From Monodelphis domestica (lineage: Eukaryota > Chordata > Mammalia > Didelphimorphia > Didelphidae), in NCBI RefSeq assembly GCF_027887165.1, contig NC_077227.1, positions 353,098,610 through 353,162,609 of the forward strand: a DNA stretch of 64,000 bases. Reading direction: 5' to 3'. Below the pieces are notes generated by a model, which was given only the letters and a program-made list of their open reading frames with translations, was not told where the DNA came from and did not search any database. A program made the position numbers and the translations under genes. Positions within the stretch are counted from its first letter, which is position 1. Every line of letters begins with the position of its first letter. Shown one piece after another: positions 33,054 through 45,164 of the stretch.

Positions 33054-36000
33054 TTATGTTCTCTTGTACCACAATGTGTCAGTCTCTGTGTACAATGTTC
33101 TCCTGGTTCTGCTCCTCTCACTCTGCATCACTTCCTGGAGGTTGTTCCAGTCTCCATGGAATTCCTCCAGATCATTATTCCTTTTAGCACAATAGTATTC
33201 CATCACCAACATATGCCACAATTTGTTTAGCCATTCCCCAATTGAAGGGCATCCCCTCATTTTCCAATATTTGACCACCACAAAGAGTGCAGCTATGAAT
33301 ATTCTTGCACAAGTCTTTTTCCTTATTATCTCTTTGGGGTACAAACACAGCAGTGCTATGGCTGGATCAAAGGGCAGACAGTCTTTTATCACCCTTTGGG
33401 CATAGTTCTAAATTGCCCTCCAGAATGGTTGGATCAATTCACAACTTCACCAGCAATGCATTAATGTCCCAATGTTGCCACACCCCCTCCAGCATTCATT
33501 ATTTTCCTTTGCTGTCATATTGAACAATCTGCTAGGTGTGAGGTGATACCTCAGAGTTGTTTTGATTTGCATCTCTCTGATTATAAGAGATTTAGAACAC
33601 TTCTTCATGCGCTCATTAATAGTTTTGATTTCTTTAACTGAAAATCGCCTATTCATGTCCCTTGCCCATTTGTCAATTGGAGAATGGCTTGATTTTTTGT
33701 ACAACTGGTTTAGCTCTTTATGAATTTGAGTAATTAGACCTTTGTCAGAGGTTTTTGTTATGAAGATTGTTTCCCAATTTGTTGTTTTCCTTCTAATTTT
33801 AGTTACATTGGTGTTGTTTGTACAAAATCTTTTTAATTTGATGTAGTCAAAATTATTTATTTTACATTTTGTTATTTTTTCTAACTCTTGCTTGGTTTTA
33901 AAATCTTTCCCTTCCAAAAGGTCTGACATGTATACTATTCTGTGTTCACCTAATTTGCTTATAGTTTCCTTCTTTATATTCAAGTCATTCACCTATTCTG
34001 AGTTTATCTTGGTGTAGGGTATGAGGTGTTGATCCAAACCTAATCTCTCCCACACTGTCTTCCAATTTTCCCAGCAGTTTTTATCAAATACTGGATTTTT
34101 TCCCCAAAAGCTGGGGTCTTTGGGTTTATCATATACTGTCTTGCTGAGGTCATTTACCCCCAGTCTATTCCACTGATCCTCCTTTCTGTCTCTTAGCCAG
34201 TACCAAACTGTTTTGATGACCACTGCTTTGTAATATAGTTTGAGATCTGGGACTGCAAAGCCACCTTCCTTTGTATTTTTTTTCATTATTTCCCTGGATA
34301 TCCTTGATCCTTTATTCTTCCAAATGAACTTTGTTATCATTTTCTCTAATTCAGTAAAATAGTTTTTGGTAGTTCAATGGGTATGGCACTAAATAGATAT
34401 ATAAGTTTGGGTAGGATGGTCATTATTATTATGTTAGCTCGTCCCATGAGCTATCAATGTTTTTCCAATTGTTTAGATCTAGTTTTAATTGTGTGGAGAG
34501 TTTTTTGTAGTTGTGTTCATATAGTTCCTGTGTTGTTCTCGGCAGATAGATTCCTAAGTATTTTTTATTGTCTCGGGTGACTTTAAATGGAATTTCTCTT
34601 TCTAATTCTTGCCGTTGAACTGGGTTGGAGATATATAGAAATGCTGATGACTTATGTGGGTTTATTTTGTATCCTGCAACTTTGCTAAAGTTGTTGATTA
34701 CTTCGATTAGCTTTTTGGTTGATTCCCTGGGATTCTTTAAGTAAATCATCATATCATCTGCAAAGAGTGACAGCTTGGTCTCTTCATTGCCAATTTTAAA
34801 ACCTTCAATTTCTTTTTCTTCTGTAATTGCTACTGCTATTGTTTCTAGTACAATATTAAATAATAAAGGTGATAATGGGCATCCTTTTTTGACTCCTGAT
34901 CTTATTGGGAAGGCTTTGAGTTTTTCCCCATTGCAGATGATGTTTGCTGATGGTTTTAGGTATATACTGTTTATTATTTTTAGGAAAGGCCCTTCTATTC
35001 CTATACTTTCTAGTGTTTTCAATAGGTATGGGTGTTGTATTTTGTCAAAGGCTTTTTCTGCATCTATTGAAATAATCATGTGATTTTTGTCGGTTTGCTT
35101 GTTTATATGGTCAATTATGTGGATGGTTTTCCTAATATTGAACCATCCTTGCATTCCTGGAATGAATCCTACCTGATCGTAGTGGATAACCCTTGTGATG
35201 ACTTGCTGGAGTCTTTTGGTTAGTATTCTATTTAAGATTTTTTGCATCTATATTCATTAGGGAGATTGGCTTATAGTTTTCTTTCTCTGTTTTTAACCTG
35301 CCTGGTTTTGGGATCAGTACCATGTTTGTAAACATGGTACTGTAAAAATGTTTGTAAAAAGAATTTGGTAGAACCCCTTCTTGGCTTATTCTGTCAAATA
35401 GTTTGTATAGTATTGGTGTTAGCTGTTCTTTGAATGTTTGATAGAATTCATTTGTGAATCCGTCTGGATCTGGGGATTTTTTCTTAGGGAGTTCTTTGAT
35501 GGCTTGTTCAATTTCTTTTTCTGATATTGGGTTGTTTAGGTAATTTATTTCTTCTTCTTTTAGTCTAGGCAATTTATATTTTTGTAAGTATTCATCCATA
35601 TCACTTAGATTGCCATATTTTTTGCCATATAATTGGGCATAGTAGTTTTTAATGATTGCCTTTATTTCCTCTTCATTAGATGTGAGGTCTCCCTTTTCAT
35701 CTTGGATACTGTCAATTTGGTTTTTTTCTTTCCTTTTTTTAATTAGACTGACTAGTACTTTGTCAATTTTATTTTTTTTTCAATGTACCAGCTTCTACTC
35801 TTATTTATTAAATCAATAGTTCTTTGACTTTCAATTTTATTAATTTCTCCTTTGATTTTTAGGATCTCTAATTTAGTCTTCATCTGAGGATTTTTAATTT
35901 GTTCACTTTCTAGTTTTTTAATTTGTATGCCCAATTCATTGACCTCTGCCCTTCTTAATTTGTCAATATATGAACTCAAGGATATAAATTTCCCCCTGAG

Positions 36001-36879
36001 TACTGCTTTGGCTCCATCCCATAGGTTTTGAAAGGATGTCTCACCATTGTCATTTTCTTCAATGAAGTTATTAATTGTTTCTACGATTTGTTCTTTAACT
36101 AGCTGGTTTTGGAGAATCATATTGTTTAATTTCCAATTAATTTTTGATTTATCTATCCATGTACCCTTACTAATTATTATTTTTATTGCACTGTGGTCTG
36201 AGAAGGTTGCATTTATTATTTCCACCCTTTTGCACTTGTTTGCAATGATTTTGTGCCCTAGTACATGGTCAATTTTTGTGAATGTACCATGTACTACTGA
36301 AAAGAAGGTGTATTCCTTCTTGTCCCTATTTATTTTTCTCCATATGTCTACTAACTCTAATTTTTCTAAGATTTCATTTGTTTCTCTTACCTGTTTCTTA
36401 TTTATTTTTTGATTTGATTTATCTAGTTCAGATAGGGGAAGGTTCAGATCTCCCACTAGTATAGTTTTTCTATCTATTTCATCCTTGAGCTCCTCTTGTT
36501 TCTCCTTTAAAAATTTGGATGCTCTGTCATTTGGTGCATACATATTGAGTACAGATATTTCCTCATTGTCTATACTGCCTTTTATCAGGATGTAATTACC
36601 TTCCCTATCTCTTTTAACTAGATTTATTTTTACTTTGGCTTTGTCCGATATCATGATTGCTACTCCTGCCTTCTTTTTATTATTTGATGCCCAATAGGTT
36701 TGGCTCCATCCTCTTACTTTCACCCTATGCGTATCTATCTTCCTCATGTGTGTTTCTTACAGACAGCATATGGTAGGGTTTTGGATTCTAATCAACTCTG
36801 CTATTCACTTGCGTTTTATGGGTGAGTTCATTCCATTCACATTCAGAGTTGTGATTACTAGCTGCGTATTTCCCAGCAT
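33054..36879 (-). pseudogene. L1 ORF2 of copy B (broken)
   Basis: Starts at MLGNTQLVITTLNVNGMNS. The endonuclease region keeps 'LNVNG', 'VGDLNLPLSELD', 'KIDHVLG' and 'FSDHSAIK'. The RT keeps '[10 protein letters not shown]', '[14 protein letters not shown]' and the catalytic 'FADDM'. The C-terminus has the cysteine-rich 'NECWRGCGNIGTLMHCW' and ends 'RTLYTETDTLWYKRT'. Two stops lie in the first 50 codons (36740-36800), frame changes occur around 35600-35750, 35240 and 34430, and a Trp codon became a stop after 'YTKINSE' (33993). It cannot give a full protein. Confidence 0.9.
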
Positions 36880-37568
36880 TTTGATTTCTACTCCTGGCCC
36901 TGCCTTTTCTTCTTTCACTATTTCCTTCTATACCAATGTTTGTTTATAGTCAGCCCCCCCCTCATTCCCTCCCTTATTTTACTTCCCTTTCTATCCCCTC
37001 CCTTCTTATTCCCTCCCTTATTTTCCCCTGTAGTCTTTTTAAAATTTCCCCCCACCCTCTCCCTTCCTTGTACTGCTTCCCTCCCCACCAGTCCATTTTT
37101 TACCCTTCTACTCCCCTATAGGGTGCAAATCTATTCTCTTCCCCAATGGCTTGGGTTGTTCTTCCCTCTTTGGGTCAGTTTCAAAGTATGTAAGAGTTGA
37201 GTATTTCCTGTCTCCAATCTCTTTACCCTTCCAGTGTATCGATGTTCTCCCCCCTCCTGCCATGAGCTTCTTTGTGACATATAAATTTACCCCCATTTGT
37301 TTCTTTTCCCATTTCTTTTAGTCATAACCTCTTTTTCCTTTCTTAGCTCTAGTAATGTATATATATATATACATACACCTGTATATGTATTTATGTATGC
37401 ATATATCTATATACCTATTTATGTCTTGTCCTTTCATCCTATACAGTTTGTCACTGTTCCCTCTGGGTGTAATTCTTCTAGCTGCTCAGGTGATAGCAAC
37501 AGTTTTTAAGAGTTACCAATGACCTCTTTTCTTATAGGGATACATATCATTTTAACTTATTGAGTCTC

Positions 37569-38739
37569 TTATAAAATTTTTGTTGTTGTTTTGTTTGTTT
37601 TCCCCCCTCTTTTTAAATTACCTTTTGATGATTCTCTTAAGTTCTGTGGTTGGACATCAAATTTTCTGTTCAGGTCTGGTCTTTTATTCATGAATGCTTG
37701 GAACTCTTCTGTTGTGTTGAATGACCATACTTTCCCCTGTAAGAATATAGTCAGTTTTGATGGGTATGTTATTCTTGGTTGTAGACCTAGTTCCCTTGCT
37801 TTCTGGAATATCGTATTCCATGCCTTTTGGTCCTTCAGTGTGGATGCAGCCAGATCCTGTGTTAACCTCACCATGTTTCCATGGTATCTGAATGGCTTCT
37901 TCTTGGCAGCTCGTAATATCTTTTCTTTCATCTGATTTGTTTTTGAATTTGGTTATAACATTTCTTGGTGTTGTCAGTTGGGGATTAAATACAGGGGGTG
38001 ATCTGTGGATTCTTTCAATCTCCATTTTCCCCTCTTGTTCTAGGCTCTTGGGACAGTTTTCCTGGATAATTTCCTCTAGTATTATGTCCAGGCTTTTTCT
38101 TTTGTCGTGGTCTTCTGGTAGTCCAATTATTCTTAAATTGTCTCTTCTTGAACGATTTTCTAAATTGTCTGTTTTGTGAATGAGATGCTTCACATTTTCC
38201 TCAATTTTTTCATTCTTTTTGTTTTGTTTTATAGTGTCCTGCTGCCTGGTGAGGTCACTTGATTCTAGTTGTTGTATTCTGGTTCTTAAAGATTGGATTT
38301 CATCTCTGGCTTTTTGGTCGTCTTTTTCCTTCTGGTCTGATTTTCTTTGAAGATCGTCTTTCATCCTCTTTACCTCATCTTTCATCTCCTTTGCCTCATC
38401 TTTTGTCTCCTTTGCCTCATTTTCCAGCTGGTTGATTTTGGCTTTCAAGACACTATTTTCTTGTTTTAGTCCAAGTGCCTCTGTTTCCAGATGACTTATC
38501 TTAATTTTTAAGTTCTTTTCCCAATTGTCTTCAGCCTCTTTTAGTTGTGTTTTGAGTTCTTCCACAGCCTGTATCCAATTCGCTGGGATTTCTGGTTTAT
38601 TGTTTGCTGATCTCTCCCCCTCTGTTCCATTTGCTGAGTAGTAGCTGTCTATTGTAGTTTCTTTCTTCTTTTTCTGTTGTTTGCTCAAATTCACCCCTTC
38701 TTTCCTCCCCGTATTTGTCTGTGCTCTTGTTCCTCTCAT
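37569..38739 (-). pseudogene. L1 ORF1 of copy B (one frame change)
   Basis: About 390 codons: basic N-terminus, a long coiled coil with a heptad-like series (KETKDEA, KEMKDEV, KRMKDDL) and 'LRTRIQQLESSDL', an RRM starting 'RRDNLRIIGLPEDHDKRK', and the C-terminal domain ('KDQKAWNTIFQKARELGLQP', 'YPSKLTIFLQGKVWSF'). One extra base near 37935-37945, after 'VITKFKN', separates the RRM from the C-terminal domain. The protein would coat L1 RNA as a trimer. The coiled coil is clearly longer than in copy C. Confidence 0.9.
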
Positions 38740-39871
38740 TTTCTTTGTTTTTTTGGGGGGACTTCTATCAGTCTCCCCTCTTGGAGCTTTAACAGAAGAT
38801 CTCTTGGTGTAGTCTTGGGGGATAGTTGTTGGGGGTTTGAGCTTTCCTGTCCTCTGGAGGCTTTTGATTGGCTTAAAGTGCAGCAGTCAATGAGGATGAG
38901 TGGGGAGCCTGGGCTTCCCTAGGTTCTGGAGACTTTTGATGGGATTAGATTCAGCTGGTCCTTTCAGAAGACTCTGCTCTCTAAAGGGGGAGGGGTAGTG
39001 GCCTCCCTGGGCTCTGAGGGATCTTGATGGGATTAGGTTCAACTGGTTTGGACTGAATGAGCCCTAAAGCAAAAAACCTCCTCCTCCACAATCTGTGTTG
39101 AATGCCTGGAGACTGGCTCCGGTTGTTTTCAAGGTAAGCCCTTCACTAGCCCTGAGGTTTTTGTTCTTTCAGAAGCTCTGAGGGCTCCTGATGGGATTAG
39201 GTTCAGGTGGTGTGGGCCGAATGATCCCCGAGCCAAAAAAAGGAAGAAAAAAAAAAGCAGCAACCTACTCTTCCACAGTCTGTGTTGAATGCCTGGAGAC
39301 TGGTCTGGGTTACTTTCAAGGTGAGCTCTTCAGAACAACCCCTTTGCTGACCCTAAGGTTTCTCTCTTTTCAGTAGCTCTGAGGGCTCCTGCTGGGATTG
39401 GGTTCAGCTGGTGCCCTAAATCTGGGACCTCCCTTGAAACTCAGTTGAAAGGACCCAGCCAGGGGGCTACAGGATTCTCCCTTCTCTCTATGTTTTCCTG
39501 CCATCTGTGTTGGGCGTCCTGGAGACTGGCTCAGATTGCTTTCAAGGTGAGTCCTTCAAAATAGCCAGTCCTGGGGCCCTTTTGCGGGCCCTGAGGTTCC
39601 CGCTGCTGCCGTGGGCTCAGCACTCTGGGTTGGGCGGGATGGGTCCTGGGACCTTCCTTCTGCCTGCCCCTTAGATCCAAGTGATCCAGGGTTTTGGCTT
39701 TTGGGGGGCTGTACCTTTTGATCCAGGCCTGGGAGGAGGGTTCCCTGGGTCTGTCCTGTTGTTCAGCTTGAATTTCGGTGTCCTAGGAGCACTCAGTTTG
39801 CGATCGGTAAGGAAGGGTTTCTGAGGTCTGAACTTTCGCAGCTTCTAAGCCTCCATCTTGACCAGAAGTCA
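38740..39871 (-). promoter_or_regulatory. L1 copy B 5' UTR with tandem monomers
   Basis: A unit containing 'gctctgaggg', 'gatgggattaggttca' and, later, 'gaatgcctggagactgg' with 'tttcaaggt' recurs from about 39011, 39175 and 39376 (plus coordinates, spacing 164 and 201 bp). A partial unit lies near 38932. L1 promoters reside in the 5' UTR, and tandem units of this kind are known from rodent L1s, so they are presumed promoter monomers. Confidence 0.75.
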
Positions 39872-39888
39872 TGCTAATGCTGTCCTTT

Positions 39889-40212
39889 ACCAGGACAAGG
39901 TCAAAATGGATATATGATTTAAATTTAAAGAGTGATATTATAAGTAAATTCGGAGGCCTTAGAGTAATTTACCTGTCAGCTCTATGGAGAAGGGAAGAAT
40001 TTATGACTGAACAAGAGATAGAGAACATTTTAAGATGTAAAGTGAATAATTTTGATTATATTAAATTTAAAAATTTTGTACAAAAATCAATGCAACCAAA
40101 ATTAGAAGGGAAACAAAAATCTAGAAAAAAATTATATCAAATTTCTCTGATAAAGGTTACATTTCTCAAATATATAAGGCACTAAGTCAAATTTATAAGA
40201 ATCTAAGTCAAT
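39889..40212 (+). mobile_element. Old L1 ORF2 fragment (second piece)
   Basis: Encodes 'RSKWIYDLNLKSDIISKFGG', 'VIYLSALWRREEFMTEQEIE' and 'NNFDYIKFKNFVQK', the L1 ORF2 region after 'LTPYT'. It continues the fragment ending at 32440. Confidence 0.85.
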
Positions 40213-43005
40213 CATGTGACAATCCTTGACCAATTTTTGAAGTGAATTAAATAAAATAGTAATAGACCTTCAGTTTAGAAAATTGATAGAGCAAAACATT
40301 TTGGCATTTAGCATAGTGATTTAGCCAATAGTCACATATAACTGGGCATATATGAGATATTGTATGGATAGTCAGTATGGATACGAAGGACCGCTAAACC
40401 ATCTTATGTTTCCATGCTGGGAGGGGAATGCCAGTTACACACCTATCTGACACAGATACAGGATAGGCTGGAAGAACTGAGAAGACTAGGACTACTAGTG
40501 CAAAGGGTCCCACTAGATTTCTCACTACATAACATCAGACCAGGGAACAAAGTATATGTGAAAAATTTTACCAAAGAAAAACCCACAGAGCCCAGGTGGA
40601 TTGGCCCATAATATGTAGCTCTCACCACTCCTACATCAATCAAAGTAATAGGAAAAGATTCTTGGTTTCACGCATCTCACGTTAAACATCACTATGCCCA
40701 TGATAACATGCTAATAGACAACTTACTGGAAGCCCAAGAATCCATTCAAACACAGATGCCCCCAAAACAACCCTTGACAAATAAACATAGAGCCCACGAA
40801 TCCAACAAAATCACACAGGAAGAAATAGAGATACTGAGCAGAGGCAGTGAAACTGAAATGTTATAATGCCCAAGACTGTATAAATTTGGGTTAGTTAGAT
40901 CAGGGAGGATGAGTGTAGCCTGTGAAACACAGGAGAAGTGGTTCCTTGTGGGACCTGGGAGTTTATTTGGGTGGACTTAGAACCCCTTAGAATTAGTAAA
41001 CATATATACGAATTTCAATCTCAAGCCTAGACTAAAATATCATTAACCTCTACAATCAACCACATAGGAATAGAATAATTGCCTTACAATCACACATTAA
41101 GAAAGATACCTACATTGATTACAAAAAAAAACCTCACTAGCACACATGAAGATGGCACAAACATCCTATATAAAGTTTCACTCACATGTATCAGCATATT
41201 CACTCTTACATACATGCACACATTAATCTTACACACACACGCATGATCCTGTAGTTTCTGATACCTGAGATTGTCTTTCAAGGTGAGATGACAGACAAGT
41301 ATGTATCCTGTAAAGGTGAAGACATCCGGACCTGTGACAAACTTCAAGCAGCATCAAAGGATGGAAGATACCTTGACAACTAGAAAGAACTTTGAATCAA
41401 AGACATTATGGGGAATGAACTTCAGGAAAATGGGTCACGTAAAATTAATCACCAATCACATTAACTTCACATTTAGGGAAGTACATTCACAAGCACATTG
41501 GAATAAATATGCATCCACCATGACATATCTAGAACACAAACAAATTTCATACTGACATTAGGGGTTGTGCTATAAATAAGGACAACCCATAAATTGTATA
41601 TCTGTAAATAAATCGCTACTATCAGAGGATATATAAATATGTATATAATAACATGTGGCATATGTAAATGTGTACAAATAACAGACATGTATATATGTAA
41701 CATAATAAAAATCTAATCCACTAATATAGATAGAAAGGAGAGAGTTAAAATACTAACCATTAATAGACAGGGACAGAATATTTTAGGGTGGCAAAGGGAA
41801 TGTTGTAACTAGAAAGGTAACATAGGGACAGAAAAAAATCAGATTTCATTTAGATACAAATTAATATATACACATATAATTGTTATGAGTTGTTATATTG
41901 GAATTACATAATGAATAGGATGTTTCAATTTTACTTAAGAGTTAAATTATATATTGATTACAATAGGAATGACCTTTGTATTAAGAAATTGTTATATTGT
42001 AAAAATTTTGTTGGCACATAATCCTGACCCTCTTCCTACAACTCAGTCTTAGCATAAGATAGAAACTTAGATTAACAAATAGATTAGGATAAGATTTATT
42101 ATTTTGGGAGGGGGGAGGTTAGATGGGAATAATAAGCAACATAGATAGAATAGACATAGAAGGTAAGTAACTGGTGTGGGACAGGGTGGCACACAGGTAC
42201 AACAGGAAATGAAGGATTTGTGACTGAGGCTGGCACATAAGAAAAAGTGCCAGGCTAAAGAGTGTGTGAAATTGATCACCTTGATGGGGGAGGGGCTCCA
42301 AGGGATTGGAATCTTGAGGAGAAGACTCTGGCTGGTAGAGGAGTTACTCTCAGTCTTGAGAAGCTGAAGGGAGAGGGTGAAAAAAAGACTTTCTCCAGGG
42401 ATACCAACTTTTCTTGCTGGTGACTGGAAATCCTTCCCCCCAACATTTCCCAATTGAAGGGACTCTCTGAAGAGAAACCTGAGCAGACTTTACCTCAGCT
42501 CCTGTTGCCCAGGGGTTAGTCAAAGTGACTTTCTATCAGTGGGCTCAGGCTGCCAAGGCCTAAGTTCCCCCCAAACTCGAGGAGGGAGGAAAAGGGTTTT
42601 AGTTAGAGACAGGGATCCCCTTTCCTCACATTCCTTTCCCATTCTTCTCTGTCCATTATTCCCTTTGTATTACCTGATTGAGTTGACATTAAAAGTTATC
42701 TGTTCCCCAAGCTGAGTGTGAATGAACAGATCAAGGAGAGACCCTTTGGTCTTGAGTAGTGGAGGGGGGACAAGAGGGACAAGAGTGAATTGGGGAGAGT
42801 AGCTTTAGCTAAGAAGGGAAGGCAGAAGGGGGAAAATCTTCAAACCCCCTCTCATCTCTCTGAGCCAACCCTAAGCATCAGCTATCTCCCTTGTACCCCA
42901 CTTTGAACAAAGGGGTCTCCACTCTTTCCTCTCCACTCTTTTCCCTCTCAATACTGAAAGTCGTAACCCCTCGAATACAAATTAACCTTCCTTATAATAA
43001 AATCA
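40213..43005 (+). mobile_element. Class I (gammaretrovirus-like) ERV fragment
   Basis: The left part (about 40414-40870) encodes the C-terminal part of a gamma-type integrase: 'LRPGNK/IRPGNKVYVKNF', 'EPRWIGP' and 'WFHASHVKHHYA' blocks. The rest shows no certain env. A purine run at about 42101-42117 followed by ~880 bp with ATTAAA near 42689 may be the 3' LTR. It splits the old L1, whose sequence resumes at about 43006. A broken, strongly incomplete fossil. End points are approximate. Confidence 0.65.
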
Positions 43006-43586
43006 ACAATTGAAAAATGGTCAAAAGATATGAATAGGCACTTTTCAGATAAGGAAATCAAGAAGTAATAATATGAAAAATGTTGTAAATCCCTCTTGAT
43101 TAGAGAAATGCAAATTAAAACAACTCTGAGGTACCACCTCATACATCTCTTATTGGCCAAGAGAGAAAAGTGATAAATATTTGAGGGGATGTGACAGAAT
43201 AAGTAAACTAATGCATTACTGGTGGACTTGTAAACCTATTCAATCCTTCTGGAGGGAAATTTGGAATTATGTCCCAAGGGCTATAAAAGGATGTATATCT
43301 TTTGATCCAGTAATACTACTATTGGGTCTGTATCTCAAAGAGATGGGAAAGGATCCATTTGTACAAAAAATATTTATAACTTCTTTTTTTTTTTGTCACC
43401 ACAAAAGAAACTGGAAATAAAGGGATGTCCCTCAATTGGGGAATGGCTGAACAAATTGTGTTCAATTTGTTGAAGAGCTATAAAGACCTATATGAATTGA
43501 TATAGAATGAAATAAGCAGAACCAGGAGATCATTATTCATGGTAATTGCAATATTGTGGAATGATCAAATGTGATAGACTTTGCTA
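43006..43586 (+). mobile_element. Old L1 ORF2 C-terminal fragment (third piece)
   Basis: 'caattgaaaaatggtcaaaa' starts the part that encodes the ORF2 C-terminus, with 'RGCDRISKLMHYWWTCKPIQ', 'FDPVILLLGLYLKE' and 'SIGEWLNKLCS'-like text. Many lesions. Confidence 0.8.
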
Positions 43587-44355
43587 TGTATTAGAGGGTT
43601 GGTTTGGCTAATGGAGAAAGAGTTGATGATAAATGCTCAGAAAGTAGAAAGAGGGTGATATGGATTCTCCCCTTCAGTCTTCCTCAAATATGTTTCCCCA
43701 CTAACCCTGCCTTTACTCCTCTCTAATAACTGATTTTAATGGGTGAACCTCTTCCCTTGTGGAAAGAGAGAGAAATCAGCTCTTTCCCTCTTCCACTATG
43801 ACAAAGAAGCCAATTAAGGATAACTGACAACTTTATTCTAACAAATTGTGGTTATGGGAAGATAAGAAAAATGTCTTCAGGTTGGGGTCTATAGGAAAGA
43901 GGGGAAAGAAAATCCCTATCTGTCTAAAATATCTTTTCCCCTCCCTCCAAAGCTGATATACTCAGGCTTGCCAACCTGGTCTCTGAGAGATTCAGGATTT
44001 TGTGAATCCTAGTATTTATCACAGCAGAGCCAATGTCCAGACTCAGGGTATCTTAGGAGCTGTGTGAGATCTTGTTAGCTGTTTCTTATTCTTCTCAGGT
44101 TCTGCCACAATTCTTTGTATCTTTGAGGGAAAATGTGGTTAAATTCAATGAGGGATTTTGTATGACTCAGGATACAGTCTCTGATCAGACCTGCACCTTT
44201 GCTGTCTCAAGATAGAGAGATCAACTGCCTCCCACATGGAATCTCTCTTCCCTCAAGATTCCAAGCCTCCTCAACCATCCCCTACTGTGGATGTAAACCT
44301 TTACATGTCTTCAAGGCTCTGACATTCAAAGTCTCTGGATCATTCCTCTATCACA
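43587..44355 (-). mobile_element. LTR-like insertion in the old L1
   Basis: 769 bp that begin TG and end CA and separate two adjoining parts of an L1 ('gatagactttgcta' and 'ctaacagcaatacaatgaaa'). The minus strand begins TGTGATAGAGG and carries AATAAAG near 43830. The flanking gcta/acta may be a decayed 4-bp duplication. Probably a solo LTR. Family unknown. Confidence 0.5.
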
Positions 44356-44555
44356 ACTACTAACAGCAATACAATGAAACAAAACACATTTTTTTTGGAG
44401 GGGACTTAATTTGAGGACTTTTTTTTTGGAGGACTTATGAAAAAGAATGCTATCACCCTGCAGAGAAAGAACTGCTGGAGTAGAAATCCTTTGCCCAATC
44501 AATACCATGACTAGATCTGAATCAAACAAAGATAAAAAACAAAAAGGAAAAGAAG
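44356..44555 (+). mobile_element. Old L1 3' UTR fragment (fourth piece)
   Basis: 'aagaatgctatcaccctgca' and 'gagaaagaactgctggagta' match the L1 3' UTR, ending in an A-rich stretch near 44530-44555. Confidence 0.65.
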
Positions 44556-44559
44556 GATT

Positions 44560-45130
44560 TTAGGTACAAAAATATTTTAAACAGCTTTTTTGGGGGGATG
44601 GCAAAGAATTAGAAAGTGAGTAGCTACCCATCATTTGGGGAATGGCTCAGTTTTGGTATATGGGTAAAATGGAATACTATTGTGCTATAAGAAATGATGA
44701 ATAGGAAGATTTAAGGAAAACTTGGAAAGACTTACATGAACTGATACAGAATATAGTAAACAGAACCAGGGAAACATTGTACACAGTAACAGCAATATTT
44801 TATGATGAACAACTGTGAATAACTTAGCTATCCTCAGCATTACAATGATCCAAGAAAATCCCAAGTTTCATGAAAAATGCCATCTGCTTCCAGAGCAAGA
44901 ACTGATGGAGTCTGATTTCAGGCCAAAGCATACTATATATTTCTTTCTTTCTCTATTTTTTCCATTTGAGTTTTCTTCCACAAAATGATTGTTATGGAAA
45001 AAATGTTTTATGTAATAGCACATGTAAAAGCAATATCATATTGCCTACTCTCTCAGTGAGGGGGAAGAGGGAAGAAAGGGAGAGAATTTTGGACTAAAAA
45101 TAAAAAATTAAAATTGTCTTTATATATAAT
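44560..45130 (+). mobile_element. Second old L1 3' end
   Basis: Restarts in the ORF2 C-terminus ('ggtacaaaaatattttaaac', 'tcatttggggaatggctcag') and runs through 'acacagtaacagcaatattt' and 'agaactgatggagtctgatt' to an A-rich end. A 5'-truncated L1 downstream of the previous one. Confidence 0.75.
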
Positions 45131-45164
45131 TCAGGAAAGTGAAATACTACCAAACGAAAAATAA

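Larger units (their letters stand above)
32669..39871 (-). mobile_element. L1 copy B, near full length
   Basis: Bounded by a 17-bp direct repeat tgctaatgctgtccttt at 32652-32668 and 39872-39888. It starts on the minus strand with 'gtcaagatggaggcttagaa', has a 1.1-kb 5' UTR with tandem units, ORF1, a spacer, ORF2 and a ~380-bp 3' UTR ending in an impure A-rich tail. It landed in the older plus-strand L1. Both frames are broken: ORF1 by one frame change, ORF2 by about eight lesions. Confidence 0.95.

Noticed and set aside
34775-37200. Plus-strand frames rich in Phe/Leu/Ser
   Set aside because: Antisense shadows of L1 copy B ORF2 and spacer.
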